Position numbers and translations under genes: made by a program
Notes under the pieces: model-generated
Databases searched by the model: none
What the model was told of the DNA's origin: nothing
Seen by the model: the letters and a program-made list of their open reading frames with translations, nothing else
Part shown: positions 54,651-63,569 of the stretch, piece by piece
Numbering within the stretch: position 1 is the first letter of the stretch
Layout: the number at the start of each line of letters is the position of its first letter
Assembly: GCF_014200495.1 (NCBI RefSeq)
Contig: NZ_JACHBY010000007.1
Location: forward strand, 62,001 to 126,000
Source of the DNA: Mucilaginibacter geliditolerans
Lineage (GTDB): Bacteria > Bacteroidota > Bacteroidia > Sphingobacteriales > Sphingobacteriaceae
DNA length: 64,000 nucleotides
Reading direction: 5' to 3'

Positions 54651-56279
54651 ATGAAAAAAATAACTGAAGGCACCGCCGCATTATATACCGCTCTTTTAAT
54701 CGTAGTCACTTTTATAATCCGCCTGTTTATTGCAGCCTATACAGGACTGGGCATTGGCGAAGCCTATTATTTCCGTGGCGCACTGCACCTTGATCTGAGT
54801 TATTTCGATCAGCCGCCATTGTTCTTTTGGCTGGGTGGTTTAAGCATAAAAGTATTTGGTTTAACCAATTTGGGTATCAGGTTCCCGTCGGTATTATTAT
54901 TCGCGGGCACCAGCTGGTTGCTGTACCTGGTTACTAAAAAACTGTTTAATGCCAAAGCTGGTTTTTGGGCAGTATTGGTGATGAACTTAAGCGCGGTATT
55001 CACCGTTCCTATAGCTTGTTGGTTTCAGCCGGATGCGCCTTTGATGTTCTTTTGGCTGTTAAGTACCTATGTAATAGTTGATGTATTATCCATTACTGAT
55101 GAAGGCCGCACAAAACGTGGTGCAGGGCAGGTTTACCTGCTTTGGATACTGGTAGGTATTTGTATGGGGCTGGCTACATTGAGTAAATACCATGTTATAT
55201 TCTTGTTTGCAGGCGTGTTTATATTTGTAAGCGCCAATAAAAACCAGCGCCACTGGCTCAGGCACCCGGGGCCATATATAGCCATGCTCATCACCCTTAT
55301 GATCGCGTTCCCGGTACTTTACTGGAACTATAAGAACAATTGGGTATCCTTCGTTTTCCAGGGCTCACGGGCTGGCTCAAGCGGTGGTTTGCACCCGGTT
55401 TGGTTTTTACGCAGCATAGGCGGCCAATGCCTGTGGTTGTTGCCATGGTTCTGGTTCCCGCTGGTAAAGCAGCTTGTCGTATCCTTTAAAAAACGTACAC
55501 TATCGCAATCTTACAGCTTCTTATTCTGGACGGCTATATTACCATTGGTGTTTTTTACAACAGTTACCCTATGGTCCGATCTGCAATACCACTTTCACTG
55601 GCAGGCCCCTGGCTATATGATGTTATTTATGCCATTAGGTTATGCGATTGATAAAAGCCTGAGCGATCCACAAAAAGCACGTGGCACTAAACGCTGGCTT
55701 ATCTTTTCGGCATTATTTACTATTATTACCATAGGCGTGCTTTGTATTGATGAGGTTACGGGCTTTTGGCAAAGTTATGGCCCTAAATGGGTAGTGAGCT
55801 TGGTTGATAAAACGCCTGAGGCCAAACAAAAAGAAATTGACCCAACTATACAGGGGATTGATTATGATGACATTTTAACCCGTTTTCAGAAAGAAGGCTG
55901 GATGAATAATAAAAAAATATTTGCAGGCGCTACCCGCTGGTGGCTTACCGGTAAGGTTGACTGGGTACTGAAGGGACAAAAGGATATTATCTGTTTTAAT
56001 GATGACCCCCGTAACCTGGCATTTTTGGTTGACCCTAATAAAGTTGTAGGTGAAGATGCCATAATTATTGACCAGGGCAGCCCTGTAAGTGTAAACAATG
56101 ATGTAAAGCCATTTTTCGACAGCGTGAAACAGTTACCTGATATTGCCATTATACGTAACGGCAGGGATGAACTGCACTTACAGGTATACTATTGCACGCA
56201 TTTCCACGTACCTGCAACACCAAGGGAAAACCTGCCGCTGTATCATCAGTTAACAGGCAGGCCACCGTTTGGGAAGTAG
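54651..56279 (+). CDS. GT39-family polyprenyl-linked glycosyltransferase (ArnT/PMT-like)
   Basis: A 542-residue membrane enzyme with about eleven hydrophobic segments in the first 400 residues and a soluble C-terminal domain. The first periplasmic loop GIGEAYYFRGALHLDLSYFD, then QPPLFFWLGG, matches the PMT_2/ArnT pattern, where the acidic residue is catalytic. Such enzymes move a sugar from a polyprenyl-phosphate donor to lipid A, proteins or other acceptors on the periplasmic side. It follows an acyltransferase gene on the same strand. The acceptor is unknown. Confidence 0.9.
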   Translation: MKKITEGTAALYTALLIVVTFIIRLFIAAYTGLGIGEAYYFRGALHLDLSYFDQPPLFFWLGGLSIKVFGLTNLGIRFPSVLLFAGTSWLLYLVTKKLFNAKAGFWAVLVMNLSAVFTVPIACWFQPDAPLMFFWLLSTYVIVDVLSITDEGRTKRGAGQVYLLWILVGICMGLATLSKYHVIFLFAGVFIFVSANKNQRHWLRHPGPYIAMLITLMIAFPVLYWNYKNNWVSFVFQGSRAGSSGGLHPVWFLRSIGGQCLWLLPWFWFPLVKQLVVSFKKRTLSQSYSFLFWTAILPLVFFTTVTLWSDLQYHFHWQAPGYMMLFMPLGYAIDKSLSDPQKARGTKRWLIFSALFTIITIGVLCIDEVTGFWQSYGPKWVVSLVDKTPEAKQKEIDPTIQGIDYDDILTRFQKEGWMNNKKIFAGATRWWLTGKVDWVLKGQKDIICFNDDPRNLAFLVDPNKVVGEDAIIIDQGSPVSVNNDVKPFFDSVKQLPDIAIIRNGRDELHLQVYYCTHFHVPATPRENLPLYHQLTGRPPFGK

Positions 56280-56320
56280 CGTTATTTCGGATGTTCGATT
56301 TCGGATTTGATTATTTTACT

Positions 56321-56374
56321 GGCTTCAGTTTATAACTGAAGCCAAATGATTAGTTCAGTCGCAGACTGAACTAA
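56321..56374. repeat. Repeat D copy 2 with adjacent second palindrome
   Basis: GGCTTCAGTT (56321-56330) pairs with AACTGAAGCC (56334-56343). TTAGTTCAGTC (56350-56360) pairs with GACTGAACTAA (56364-56374). The pair follows the GT39 stop and probably acts as terminator. The first palindrome recurs at 42151-42173. Confidence 0.8.
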
Positions 56375-56487
56375 TCCACATTCTCATTACTGTTCAGTTG
56401 GGTTTCATAATCGCTGAACGCTATTAATATCTATATTTTCCGGAAATAGTCCTGATATCCCCTTTGTTTTGGCTTGTTTGCCCCTGT

Positions 56488-56515
56488 TTTGCTTATTTTT
56501 TCTTTAATAAGTTTG
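56488..56515 (+). promoter_or_regulatory. Bacteroidota-type promoter for the reductase gene
   Basis: TTTG at 56488-56491, a 16-base spacer, and TAAGTTTG at 56508-56515 match the consensus exactly, 25 bases before the ATG at 56541. Confidence 0.6.
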
Positions 56516-56540
56516 TATAAACATTTTACAGATCAATAAC

Positions 56541-57101
56541 ATGGCAAAGCTATCGGTATTTAATTTTGCATCGCTTAATGGCTATTATAAGGGACCGAAC
56601 GGCGATATAAGCTGGCACAGACATGGTGCTGAGGAAGCTGAGTTCTCAGCTGAATCAATGCAATCAAAAAATATATTGCTTTTTGGCAGGGTAACTTATG
56701 ATATGATGGTCAGCTTTTGGCCCACCCCAATGGCATTGGAACGCGCGCCCAGGGAAGCCAAAAGCATAAATGATGCAGAGAAGATCGTTTTTTCGACCGC
56801 AATGGATAAAGCAGACTGGAACAATACCCGTATAATAAATGGCGATATTATTAATGAGGTGAAAAAGATGAAGCAAACATCGCCCCATGACATGACCATA
56901 TTGGGCAGCGGCAGCATTATAGTACAACTTGCAGAAGCAGGGCTGATTGATGAATACCAAATTATGTTTGACCCTGTTGTACTGGGCGATGGCGGCAGCA
57001 TGTTCAAAGGCATGAAACATAAGCTCGACCTCGATCTTATATCAGCTAAAACATTCAAAAGCGGAACGGTGTTACTATCCTATAAACCAATGAATAAGTA
57101 A
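56541..57101 (+). CDS. Dihydrofolate reductase/RibD C-terminal-like reductase
   Basis: A 186-residue protein of the RibD_C/DHFR-like fold. Visible blocks are the N-terminal VFNFASLNGYYKGPNGDISW, NILLFGRVTYDMM, FSTAMDKADW and the NADPH-site segment MTILGSGSIIVQLAEAGLID. Members of this small-protein group are widespread and mostly uncharacterised; true dihydrofolate reductase activity is not implied. The gene has its own promoter and is followed by a large repeat element. Confidence 0.88.
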   Translation: MAKLSVFNFASLNGYYKGPNGDISWHRHGAEEAEFSAESMQSKNILLFGRVTYDMMVSFWPTPMALERAPREAKSINDAEKIVFSTAMDKADWNNTRIINGDIINEVKKMKQTSPHDMTILGSGSIIVQLAEAGLIDEYQIMFDPVVLGDGGSMFKGMKHKLDLDLISAKTFKSGTVLLSYKPMNK

Positions 57102-57117
57102 TCATATTAAATACTTT

Positions 57118-57416
57118 ACCTTCTTTCCGCCGCAGGCGAAGAGAGAGGGTGGTTGAGCGAAGCAACGACCGGGTGAGTCGGCGGAGCGCGTTTATCTCTA
57201 CCCGGTCTCTCCCTAAATTTAGGGGGAGGTGTCGACGAAGGGGGTAAAATGCGTTAGTGATGGCAGCGGATACCGGCCTGTGATTAAGGCTTGTGCAGTA
57301 TGAGCGGATAGCACGGGCCGTAGGCAACGCCAAAAAATGATAAACGCGCTCCGTTGACTCACCCCGACTACGCTAAGTCGCTTGTCGGCCCTCTCTTCCG
57401 CAAGCGGGAAAGAGGG
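57118..57416. repeat. Composite repeat with inverted repeat-A ends and a REP-like core
   Basis: The left arm is repeat A (57118-57180), then GGAGCGCGTTTATC; the right arm (57339-57416) is the inverted counterpart, GATAAACGCGCTCC then repeat A. The core holds a palindromic CTCCCTAAATTTAGGGGGAG unit at about 57208-57227 and a segment with ATGAGCGGATAGCACGGGCC resembling a common Bacteroidota intergenic repeat, as I remember it. ORFs inside it are translated repeat and are not reported. Confidence 0.8.
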
Positions 57417-57473
57417 CAAGGGGTTAATATCTGTACTATTATGAAAGATATACATACATTAAACTTTAACATC

Positions 57474-57860
57474 ATGTTCAAACACACAAAGGCATTTAGT
57501 AGTTTTTCGGTTGATGATATAGCAAAGGCAAAAACATTTTACCAACAAACATTGGGTTTGGAGGTGAGTGAAGAGATGATGGGCCTACTTGACCTGCATA
57601 TTGAAGGGAATGATAATAGCATTTTGATATACCCCAAGCCTAACCATGAACCTGCAACCTACACTATTCTTAATTTCCCGGTGGATGATGTGGAGCAGGC
57701 GGTTGACGCATTAACTGCCAAGGGCATCAGATTTGAACAATATGATATGGGGCAATTAAAAACGGATAAAAAAGGTATAGCACGGTTCCCTGGCATTACC
57801 CAGGCATGGTTTAAAGACCCTGCCGGCAATATTTTGTCAGTAATAAATGCTGAAAAATAA
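57474..57860 (+). CDS. VOC-superfamily (glyoxalase/dioxygenase-like) protein
   Basis: A 128-residue protein with the paired beta-alpha-beta-beta-beta modules of the VOC fold. It starts [20 protein letters not shown] and ends [21 protein letters not shown], which are standard VOC N- and C-terminal patterns. The ATG at 57474 is preferred because the family usually begins there; ATG 57441 is an alternative. The longer ORF from 57354 runs into repeat DNA. Whether metal is bound and which reaction it catalyses is unclear. Confidence 0.85.
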   Translation: MFKHTKAFSSFSVDDIAKAKTFYQQTLGLEVSEEMMGLLDLHIEGNDNSILIYPKPNHEPATYTILNFPVDDVEQAVDALTAKGIRFEQYDMGQLKTDKKGIARFPGITQAWFKDPAGNILSVINAEK

Positions 57861-57920
57861 ATCAGTTTATAAAACATACTGATAATTATTAAGTTATCTT
57901 TATAACTCTAACTTATCATT

Positions 57921-58472
57921 ATGGCAACTTCATCTGAAATAATCAGCGACATCAAACACTGGTGGCTCTTTTTACTGCGCGGTATATTGTTCATATTACT
58001 GGGTATTTATATGATCAGTGCACCGTTAGTAACCTTTGTGGCACTTAGTATGCTTTTTGGGATAGTAATAGTTTTAGGTGGTGCTGCCGAGCTGGTGCAT
58101 GCTTATGCAAATCGCTATGTAGTGGGGTGGAGCTGGCGTTTTCTGTTAGGATTGATAGATGTAGCTCTGGGCTTTATACTTATTTTCGATGTTAAATTAA
58201 GCATAACTGTGCTGCCGTTAGCAGTAGGGTTATGGTTCCTGTTCAGAGGGTTCTCGCTGTTTAGTTTTGCCAGCGTAATGCGCCGTTCAGGCTGGATGAT
58301 GCTGGCAGGCGTGATAATTGTTTTATTTGCGCTGCTGGTGATGTTCAACCCCGCCTTTGGAGCCATGACCATTGTATTATGGGCAGCATCTGCATTTATA
58401 GTAACTGGTATTATTAATACCATACTTGCTTTCAGGCTTAAAGCTGTAAACGAAGTTTTAACAAAACGGTAG
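57921..58472 (+). CDS. HdeD-family (DUF308) membrane protein
   Basis: A 183-residue protein with six predicted membrane helices in three tandem hairpins, typical of HdeD/DUF308. Representative segments are WWLFLLRGILFILLGIYMIS, FLLGLIDVALGFILIF and WMMLAGVIIVLFALLVMFNP. HdeD relates to acid resistance at high cell density in Escherichia coli, but most homologues have no known role. The gene lies 60 bp after the VOC gene on the same strand and may be co-transcribed. Confidence 0.88.
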   Translation: MATSSEIISDIKHWWLFLLRGILFILLGIYMISAPLVTFVALSMLFGIVIVLGGAAELVHAYANRYVVGWSWRFLLGLIDVALGFILIFDVKLSITVLPLAVGLWFLFRGFSLFSFASVMRRSGWMMLAGVIIVLFALLVMFNPAFGAMTIVLWAASAFIVTGIINTILAFRLKAVNEVLTKR

Positions 58473-58554
58473 TAATAAATAGAATCAAGAGCCAGGATAT
58501 AAGAGTCAAGAGAAGATTCTGTTACCTTGATCCATCATTAGCAATTTCCTTTAT

Positions 58555-58878
58555 TTATGATGCTTTTGCAAGTATCAATCTTGTATTATTAGAATACAAT
58601 ACAAGTGCTTTGCTGGTTTTTTTAGCCTGATCGCGTTGCGTGAATTTATCTTTTAATAGTTTAAAAAGATTAAAACTAAGCGGATCGGCCAATGGGATAG
58701 GGTTGCCTTTAGCGGCACGCGGGTGCATCATCAGTTCGTTAGCTTTCACTTTCAGGTTAAAATGATTGATATGCGTAAGGCCTGTTTTGGTATCAGTATC
58801 AAATATTACAAAGGTGTCAATACGGTTGCCTTTGCTATCGGTATAAATAACCAGGTCGTTTTCTTTATAAGTATTCAT
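58555..58878 (-). CDS. Hypothetical 107-residue protein
   Basis: A soluble protein with a beta-rich N-terminal half (MNTYKENDLVIYTDSKGNRI then DTFVIFDTDTKTGLTHIN) and a basic helical C-terminal half (LSFNLFKLLKDKFTQRDQAK). The first half resembles a small SH3/KOW-like barrel of the kind that binds nucleic acid or protein, but I do not recognise a family. It stands alone, with a 399-bp repeat-rich region upstream. It is probably a lineage-specific gene. Confidence 0.65.
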   Translation of the reverse strand: MNTYKENDLVIYTDSKGNRIDTFVIFDTDTKTGLTHINHFNLKVKANELMMHPRAAKGNPIPLADPLSFNLFKLLKDKFTQRDQAKKTSKALVLYSNNTRLILAKAS

Positions 58879-59112
58879 ATAGTGCTACGTTTTTGATGGA
58901 AAGAGCAATAATCGGTCCAAATGTGCCCCTGTGCGCTGTTTTGGGCATTTTTGAGCGTAAATGCCTGTTTTAAAGAATGATACTTGTTGATTGTAACAGC
59001 ATTTTTGCTTAGGGTGATAAAGCAGGAGAGTGACTTTTGAAGTCTTCGGCGATCGGGTTGTGTGCTGATATGGCTACAGGGTGTATTGGAAACTACGGGC
59101 ATAATTTACATC

Positions 59113-59270
59113 GCTGCCGCGAGTTTAGCGTAGCGTAACTCGTGGTGCGTATTGTACAAGCTTTTTAGCTTGTGTTTTGTTGTAGAAGCTGTAAGCTTTA
59201 ACTACGCTGTACCACGGGTTACGCTACGCTAAACCCGCGGCAGCAATACTAAACCCCGCGGCAGCAATAT
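59113..59270. repeat. 34-bp inverted repeat element with nested hairpins
   Basis: Left arm 59113-59146 and right arm 59211-59244 match as inverted repeats at 32 of 34 positions (core TTTAGCGTAGCGTAAC). The loop holds a perfect small hairpin ACAAGCT (59156-59162) against AGCTTGT (59167-59173) and an imperfect one around AGAAGCTGTAAGCTTT. A third partial arm (CCGCGGCAGCAATA) follows at about 59255-59270. A fragment of repeat E (ACTACGGGCATAATT, 59091-59105) lies just before. The whole 58879-59277 spacer holds no ORF worth reporting. Confidence 0.85.
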
Positions 59271-59277
59271 TTATTAA

Positions 59278-59802
59278 TTACACTACCCCCAGCGTATTGC
59301 CTGGTTTTGATTTTTTAGCAGCGCGTATTTTTATAACCTGATACACTACACCAATTACATAAAGTACGAAAAATATTAGCAAGCCCATCTGTATAACAGG
59401 CGCATTGGGGCCATCGGCAATAGGGTGACTGATTGGCAATCTTGTTAAACTCTCAACCGTTGTGGGAACCATGGAAAGTAGGACGGTTGTTGACAGGGCT
59501 ATAGTTTGTACATAATCAGCATTTTTACCCAGGAATTTTATTGATTTGGCATACAGGCCGATAGGTATCAACACCAAAATAATTATTGCCAAGCCGTGTG
59601 CCGGGGTAAAATGCCCGGTTTTCATAATCGGTAATGATGTTAAACATGCAGCTACCGTAAAGTATATATACAGTTTGCCCATCGTATTTAATGGGTTGAT
59701 CTTACCATCGCGTAGCAAGGCAATAACAGCAAAAACTATGGCAAGCACACTGATAGCAGTATGTATAATGCCAAGTATAGAAAGATGATTAGGGGTGATC
59801 AT
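59278..59802 (-). CDS. Multi-pass membrane protein of unknown function
   Basis: A 174-residue protein with about five hydrophobic helices (for example HLSILGIIHTAISVLAIVFA, GLAIIILVLIPIGLYA and MGLLIFFVLYVIGVVYQVIK). Histidines in the first and third helices (IIHTA; TPAHGLA) could bind heme or metal, which is speculative. No family is assigned. It is downstream of the inverted repeat element's position and divergent from nothing nearby; the next gene upstream is the carboxylesterase end. Confidence 0.7.
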   Translation of the reverse strand: MITPNHLSILGIIHTAISVLAIVFAVIALLRDGKINPLNTMGKLYIYFTVAACLTSLPIMKTGHFTPAHGLAIIILVLIPIGLYAKSIKFLGKNADYVQTIALSTTVLLSMVPTTVESLTRLPISHPIADGPNAPVIQMGLLIFFVLYVIGVVYQVIKIRAAKKSKPGNTLGVV

Positions 59803-59918
59803 GGCAATAAGTTTAAAGGTTAACGGAAATGTTCATTTAAATATTAGAAAAAATATCCAGTTAGCCAAATATTGCGCAGGTAATCAATTTTTTATGAACT
59901 TTCTGGAAATAAAAATAA

Positions 59919-61472
59919 TTATTTAGTATGAAAACTTTCGAGCAAAATATACCGGGCCGTATTTGTTACCGGCGTTAGCTGGCTATTTACATCAATCACC
60001 ATCGTTTTTGGGTTCGAGTTATCCAGTTTATCCCATTGCGGTAAACCATTACCATTAGGATTGCCTGTTTTTATAAAATTGGCAAAATAGGTTTGCATAG
60101 TTTCTGATACCTTATAATCATCGGGTGCCCACGCGTAAACTTTGTTGGTGGATAGGTTGCCCAGTGCATATTCAATTTCTGAAGCATGTGCTGCACCCAT
60201 TGAATTGCCATTACCTTGTCTGTTAACCATTGGCGGCCTTTTCTTTGAGAATAGATATCTATAAACGGGCTTATCGCTGGTCTTGCTTTGCACATCAGTA
60301 AATTTCCAGGTGGCAAAAACTATAAAGCGGTCTGATGCCAGGTCTGTTGCGGCTTGTGCAACATCAGCATCGGTTGCTGCGGGATATGCTTTGAATACAT
60401 CACCAGCTTTATCATTGTATAGTTTTTGTAAAGCTTTTTTATAGTTAATAACTGTTAACGAATCATTGCCTAAAACGGAGTGATATTCTACTTCGGCAGA
60501 ATTCCAACCGGCCAGCAGTGGAACGTGCATTTGTTTGTCGGCATCAAAAATAGCCTGCGGCATTTCAGGTAAAAAATAACCGTCAACAACAATGGAAAAC
60601 TTTGTACCCATTGCCAGCTGCAATAACTTATCGGAAGGTATTTTACGGAGATCATCCAGGGTAGTCGCTCCCGCTTTTTGTGCGAACGTTACACCTTTTT
60701 GTTCAACATCTGCCAATGGTACAGGCGATAAATTACCCAATACAGCACCGCTTTCGCCAATTGCTCCCCTGAACAATCCTTTAGATAAGGGCGAAGCCAT
60801 TTGTGCCGATACCGACATAGAACCAGCCGATTCGCCCCCAATGGTTACTTTATCAGGGTCGCCGCCAAAGGCTGCGATGTTTTTTTGTACCCATATCAAT
60901 GCCGCATGCTGATCCATTAAACCATAATTGCCAGATGAATGGTGCGGAGATTCCTTGGTCAATTCCGGATGGGCAAAAAAGCCAAAAATGCCTAGTCGAT
61001 AGTTAATAGTTACAGTAATAAGTCCTTTTTTAGCCAGCGCTTCGCCATCATAACGATATTCGGAGCCATCCCCAGCTGAAAATCCTCCACCATAAAAATA
61101 TACCAGTACAGGTAGTTTTTCTTTAGGCGATTTTGCCGGAGTCCACACATTCAGGTATAAACAATCCTCACTTTTGCCATCACTCCTGAACATCATATCG
61201 CTATAAATAGATGCCTGCATAGCCTGCGGACCGAAATGATCGGCAACACGTACACCTGTCCAGTTTTTAGGCGGCAGGGGCTCTCTCCACCGCAGATCCG
61301 CAACCGGTGGTTGCGCGTAGGGGATGCCTTTAAAAGAATGTATGCCGCTGGCTTCAACAACGCCCTGTAATAGTCCATTGCTGGTTTTAACCTGTACTGT
61401 ATTACCGGTCTGTGCAAAGGAAAAAGCTGTTCCGCCAACGGTGGCAAGCAATAGTAAGATGATCTTCTTCAT
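59919..61472 (-). CDS. Type-B carboxylesterase
   Basis: A 517-residue secreted alpha/beta hydrolase with a signal peptide (about 1-20). The nucleophile elbow GGESAGS gives Ser215, and the N-terminal signature EDCLYLNVW is the second type-B pattern. The oxyanion hole lies in VYFYGGGFSAGDGS. A catalytic acid is expected near the W-N-S-A-E-V segment and a His near GAAHASEIEYALGN. These enzymes hydrolyse carboxylic esters such as acylated plant compounds. It stands alone. Confidence 0.92.
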   Translation of the reverse strand: MKKIILLLLATVGGTAFSFAQTGNTVQVKTSNGLLQGVVEASGIHSFKGIPYAQPPVADLRWREPLPPKNWTGVRVADHFGPQAMQASIYSDMMFRSDGKSEDCLYLNVWTPAKSPKEKLPVLVYFYGGGFSAGDGSEYRYDGEALAKKGLITVTINYRLGIFGFFAHPELTKESPHHSSGNYGLMDQHAALIWVQKNIAAFGGDPDKVTIGGESAGSMSVSAQMASPLSKGLFRGAIGESGAVLGNLSPVPLADVEQKGVTFAQKAGATTLDDLRKIPSDKLLQLAMGTKFSIVVDGYFLPEMPQAIFDADKQMHVPLLAGWNSAEVEYHSVLGNDSLTVINYKKALQKLYNDKAGDVFKAYPAATDADVAQAATDLASDRFIVFATWKFTDVQSKTSDKPVYRYLFSKKRPPMVNRQGNGNSMGAAHASEIEYALGNLSTNKVYAWAPDDYKVSETMQTYFANFIKTGNPNGNGLPQWDKLDNSNPKTMVIDVNSQLTPVTNTARYILLESFHTK

Positions 61473-61615
61473 ACGGAATAATGATGGTTTATAAAGGGAT
61501 TAAGCGTATTAGGCTCATTACAAATTTAATGTTTATGAGTAATGAAATTTTAACAAAAAGTGGTAGTAATATATTTATTACGATAGGGCTTGGGGATGAA
61601 ATAAAAAGCAGAGGT

Positions 61616-61729
61616 TTGTGCGATTCCCTCCCCTGGGAGGGTCAGGGAGGGGTTTCTGCGGATGAATTAACGAATAACCTCTCCCTGCCACAACACATCC
61701 AGCCACACCTCTCTACAGGGAGGGAATAA
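61616..61729. repeat. Dispersed repeat F, copy 2
   Basis: The element starts TGTGCGATTCCCTCCCCTGG and ends in CTCTACAGGGAGGGA, with inverted GC-rich segments between. It resembles the copy at 41497-41597. It lies in the 552-bp spacer between the carboxylesterase and the exporter. Confidence 0.7.
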
Positions 61730-61749
61730 AAAAGAACTAAAATTTCCTA

Positions 61750-61917
61750 ACCCTCTTTGTGGCTTGCCACAGAGAGGGTGATCCAGCGTAGCGCAGATCG
61801 GGTGAGTTAAATATGGAAACGGACAATGGCGCCAATGCATACCGCATAGTTGACTCACCCCGACTTCTCCGCTGTCAGCTGATCGTCGACCCTTTCTACC
61901 GTAAACGGTAAAGAGGG
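61750..61917. repeat. Repeat A copies 9 and 10 as an inverted pair
   Basis: Copy 9 (61750-61810) reads CCCTCTTTGTGGC-TT-GCCACAGAGAGGG then GTGAGTTAA. Copy 10 (61849-61917) is inverted, GTTGACTCACCCCGACTTC into a CCGTAAACGG palindrome. They enclose only 38 bp. The 61473-62024 spacer holds no gene. Confidence 0.85.
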
Positions 61918-62024
61918 TGTGGAAAGATTTGTGGCTGGTGTCCTCACCGACTACTAATACATTACCTCCCATCAAACATTTCTCCCAGCTAATTAGTTTA
62001 CTTTTACTTGGTAATCAAAATTTT

Positions 62025-63566
62025 ATGGCTACAGTAGCGCTGCGCAGTACTGCGGGTAAATGGGTTATGGTTTCGGCTATACTGGCTTCGGCTATGGCTT
62101 TTATTGATAGTACCGCGCTTAACGTGGTGTTGCCATCACTGCAAAAAAGTTTGCAGGCTACCGGTGCTGATCTGTTCTGGATCCTGAATGCTTACCTGCT
62201 CATGCTGGCTTCGCTCATACTTATCGGCGGTTCACTGGGCGATAAGCTGGGGCGAAAAAAAGTGTTCATGGCCGGGATATTTATTTTTATTACCGGTTCT
62301 GCTGCCTGCGGTTTATCCCCGGGGGTAACGCTTTTAATTGTTTTCAGGATCATACAGGGCATTGGCGGGGCTTTAATGATCCCTGGTAGCCTGTCGCTCA
62401 TATCTTCATCTATAAACGAGCAGGAGCGGGGCAAGGCCATTGGTACATGGTCGGCATTTACAACGGTGGTAACTATGGGTGGCCCAATATTGGGTGGTGC
62501 CTTGGGCGATGCCGGTTTATGGCGATATATCTTTTTTATAAACGTGCCCATAGGCATTGCAGCGCTGCTGATGCTTTGGCTAAAAGTAAAAGAAAGCCGT
62601 GATGAAAGTAGCGATCATTCTTTGGATTTTCCCGGTGCTATAGCTATAGCATTAGGTTTGGCCATGGTAACCTTTGGCTTTTTACGCATACCTGCGGTTG
62701 GCCTGGCTAACTGGCAGGTATATACCACATTAAGCGCAGGAGTATTAATGCTGATAGCTTTTGTAATTATTGAAGCCAAAAGCAAACACCCCATGATGCC
62801 TTTGCATTTGTTTGCCAACGCTACGTTCAGCGGGGCAAATTTGCTTAGCTTTTTCCTGTACGCAGGTTTATGTGCGGGTATGCTGTTCCTTTCACTGAAT
62901 TTGGTGCAGGTGCAGGGGTATAGTCAGCTGCAGTCAGGACTTACTTTTTTGCCTTTTACTATCATGATGATATCCCTGGCCCGCTTTGCCGGTACGCTTG
63001 CCGATAAGTATGGCCCAAGGTTATTGTTAATTATTGGCCCGGCTGCGGCGGGGACGGGTTTGCTTATTTTATCTTTTATAAAACAAACCGATGGCCCGTC
63101 GGATTACTGGACAACCTTTTTTCCGGCTGTTATTGTATTCGGATTGGGCATGTCGTTCACAGTTGCGCCATTAACCACAGCGGTAATGGGTTCGGTAAGT
63201 GATCATTTTTCGGGGACGGCATCTGGTGTAAACAATGCGGTTACACGTATAGCCAACGTATTTGCCAATGCCATATTTGGCGCGCTGGCAGTACTGTTTT
63301 TTACAGGTGCATTGCAGCATAAATTAGCTGATGTTAGGCTAAAAGCACCCGATAAACAGGAAATACTGGCACAAGCCGCCGATCTGGGTAATGCCAAAGT
63401 ACCGGCCAATATCCAATCCAGTGATAAAGCTGTTATTGAAAAATACTATCACGAAAGTTTTATTGCTGCCTACGCCAATATTATGCGCATATCGGCAGCG
63501 CTTGGTTTTTTGGGCGCACTGATGGCGGTTATCTTTATTAAAAATAGTGCTGTTAAAAAGGAATAA
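62025..63566 (+). CDS. DHA2-type (EmrB/QacA-like) MFS drug exporter
   Basis: About 513 residues and 14 predicted membrane helices. MFS motif A reads LIGGSLGDKLGRKKVFMAG, motif C-like IGTWSAFTTVVTMGGPILGG is present, and the first helix has the DHA2 pattern FIDSTALNVVLPSL with an acidic residue in the membrane. The start is set at ATG 62025; the longer ORF upstream runs through spacer. It would export a hydrophobic or cationic drug by proton antiport. No HlyD-type adaptor or TolC gene is adjacent, and no regulator is seen, so the substrate is open. Confidence 0.93.
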   Translation: MATVALRSTAGKWVMVSAILASAMAFIDSTALNVVLPSLQKSLQATGADLFWILNAYLLMLASLILIGGSLGDKLGRKKVFMAGIFIFITGSAACGLSPGVTLLIVFRIIQGIGGALMIPGSLSLISSSINEQERGKAIGTWSAFTTVVTMGGPILGGALGDAGLWRYIFFINVPIGIAALLMLWLKVKESRDESSDHSLDFPGAIAIALGLAMVTFGFLRIPAVGLANWQVYTTLSAGVLMLIAFVIIEAKSKHPMMPLHLFANATFSGANLLSFFLYAGLCAGMLFLSLNLVQVQGYSQLQSGLTFLPFTIMMISLARFAGTLADKYGPRLLLIIGPAAAGTGLLILSFIKQTDGPSDYWTTFFPAVIVFGLGMSFTVAPLTTAVMGSVSDHFSGTASGVNNAVTRIANVFANAIFGALAVLFFTGALQHKLADVRLKAPDKQEILAQAADLGNAKVPANIQSSDKAVIEKYYHESFIAAYANIMRISAALGFLGALMAVIFIKNSAVKKE

Positions 63567-63569
63567 TAT

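Noticed and set aside
57055..57455. Minus-strand ORFs inside the composite repeat at 57118-57416.
   Set aside because: Their sequences are translations of palindromic repeat DNA and do not resemble proteins.
61481..61975. Short ORFs on both strands between the carboxylesterase and exporter genes.
   Set aside because: They are made mostly of repeat F and repeat A sequence and lack family features.
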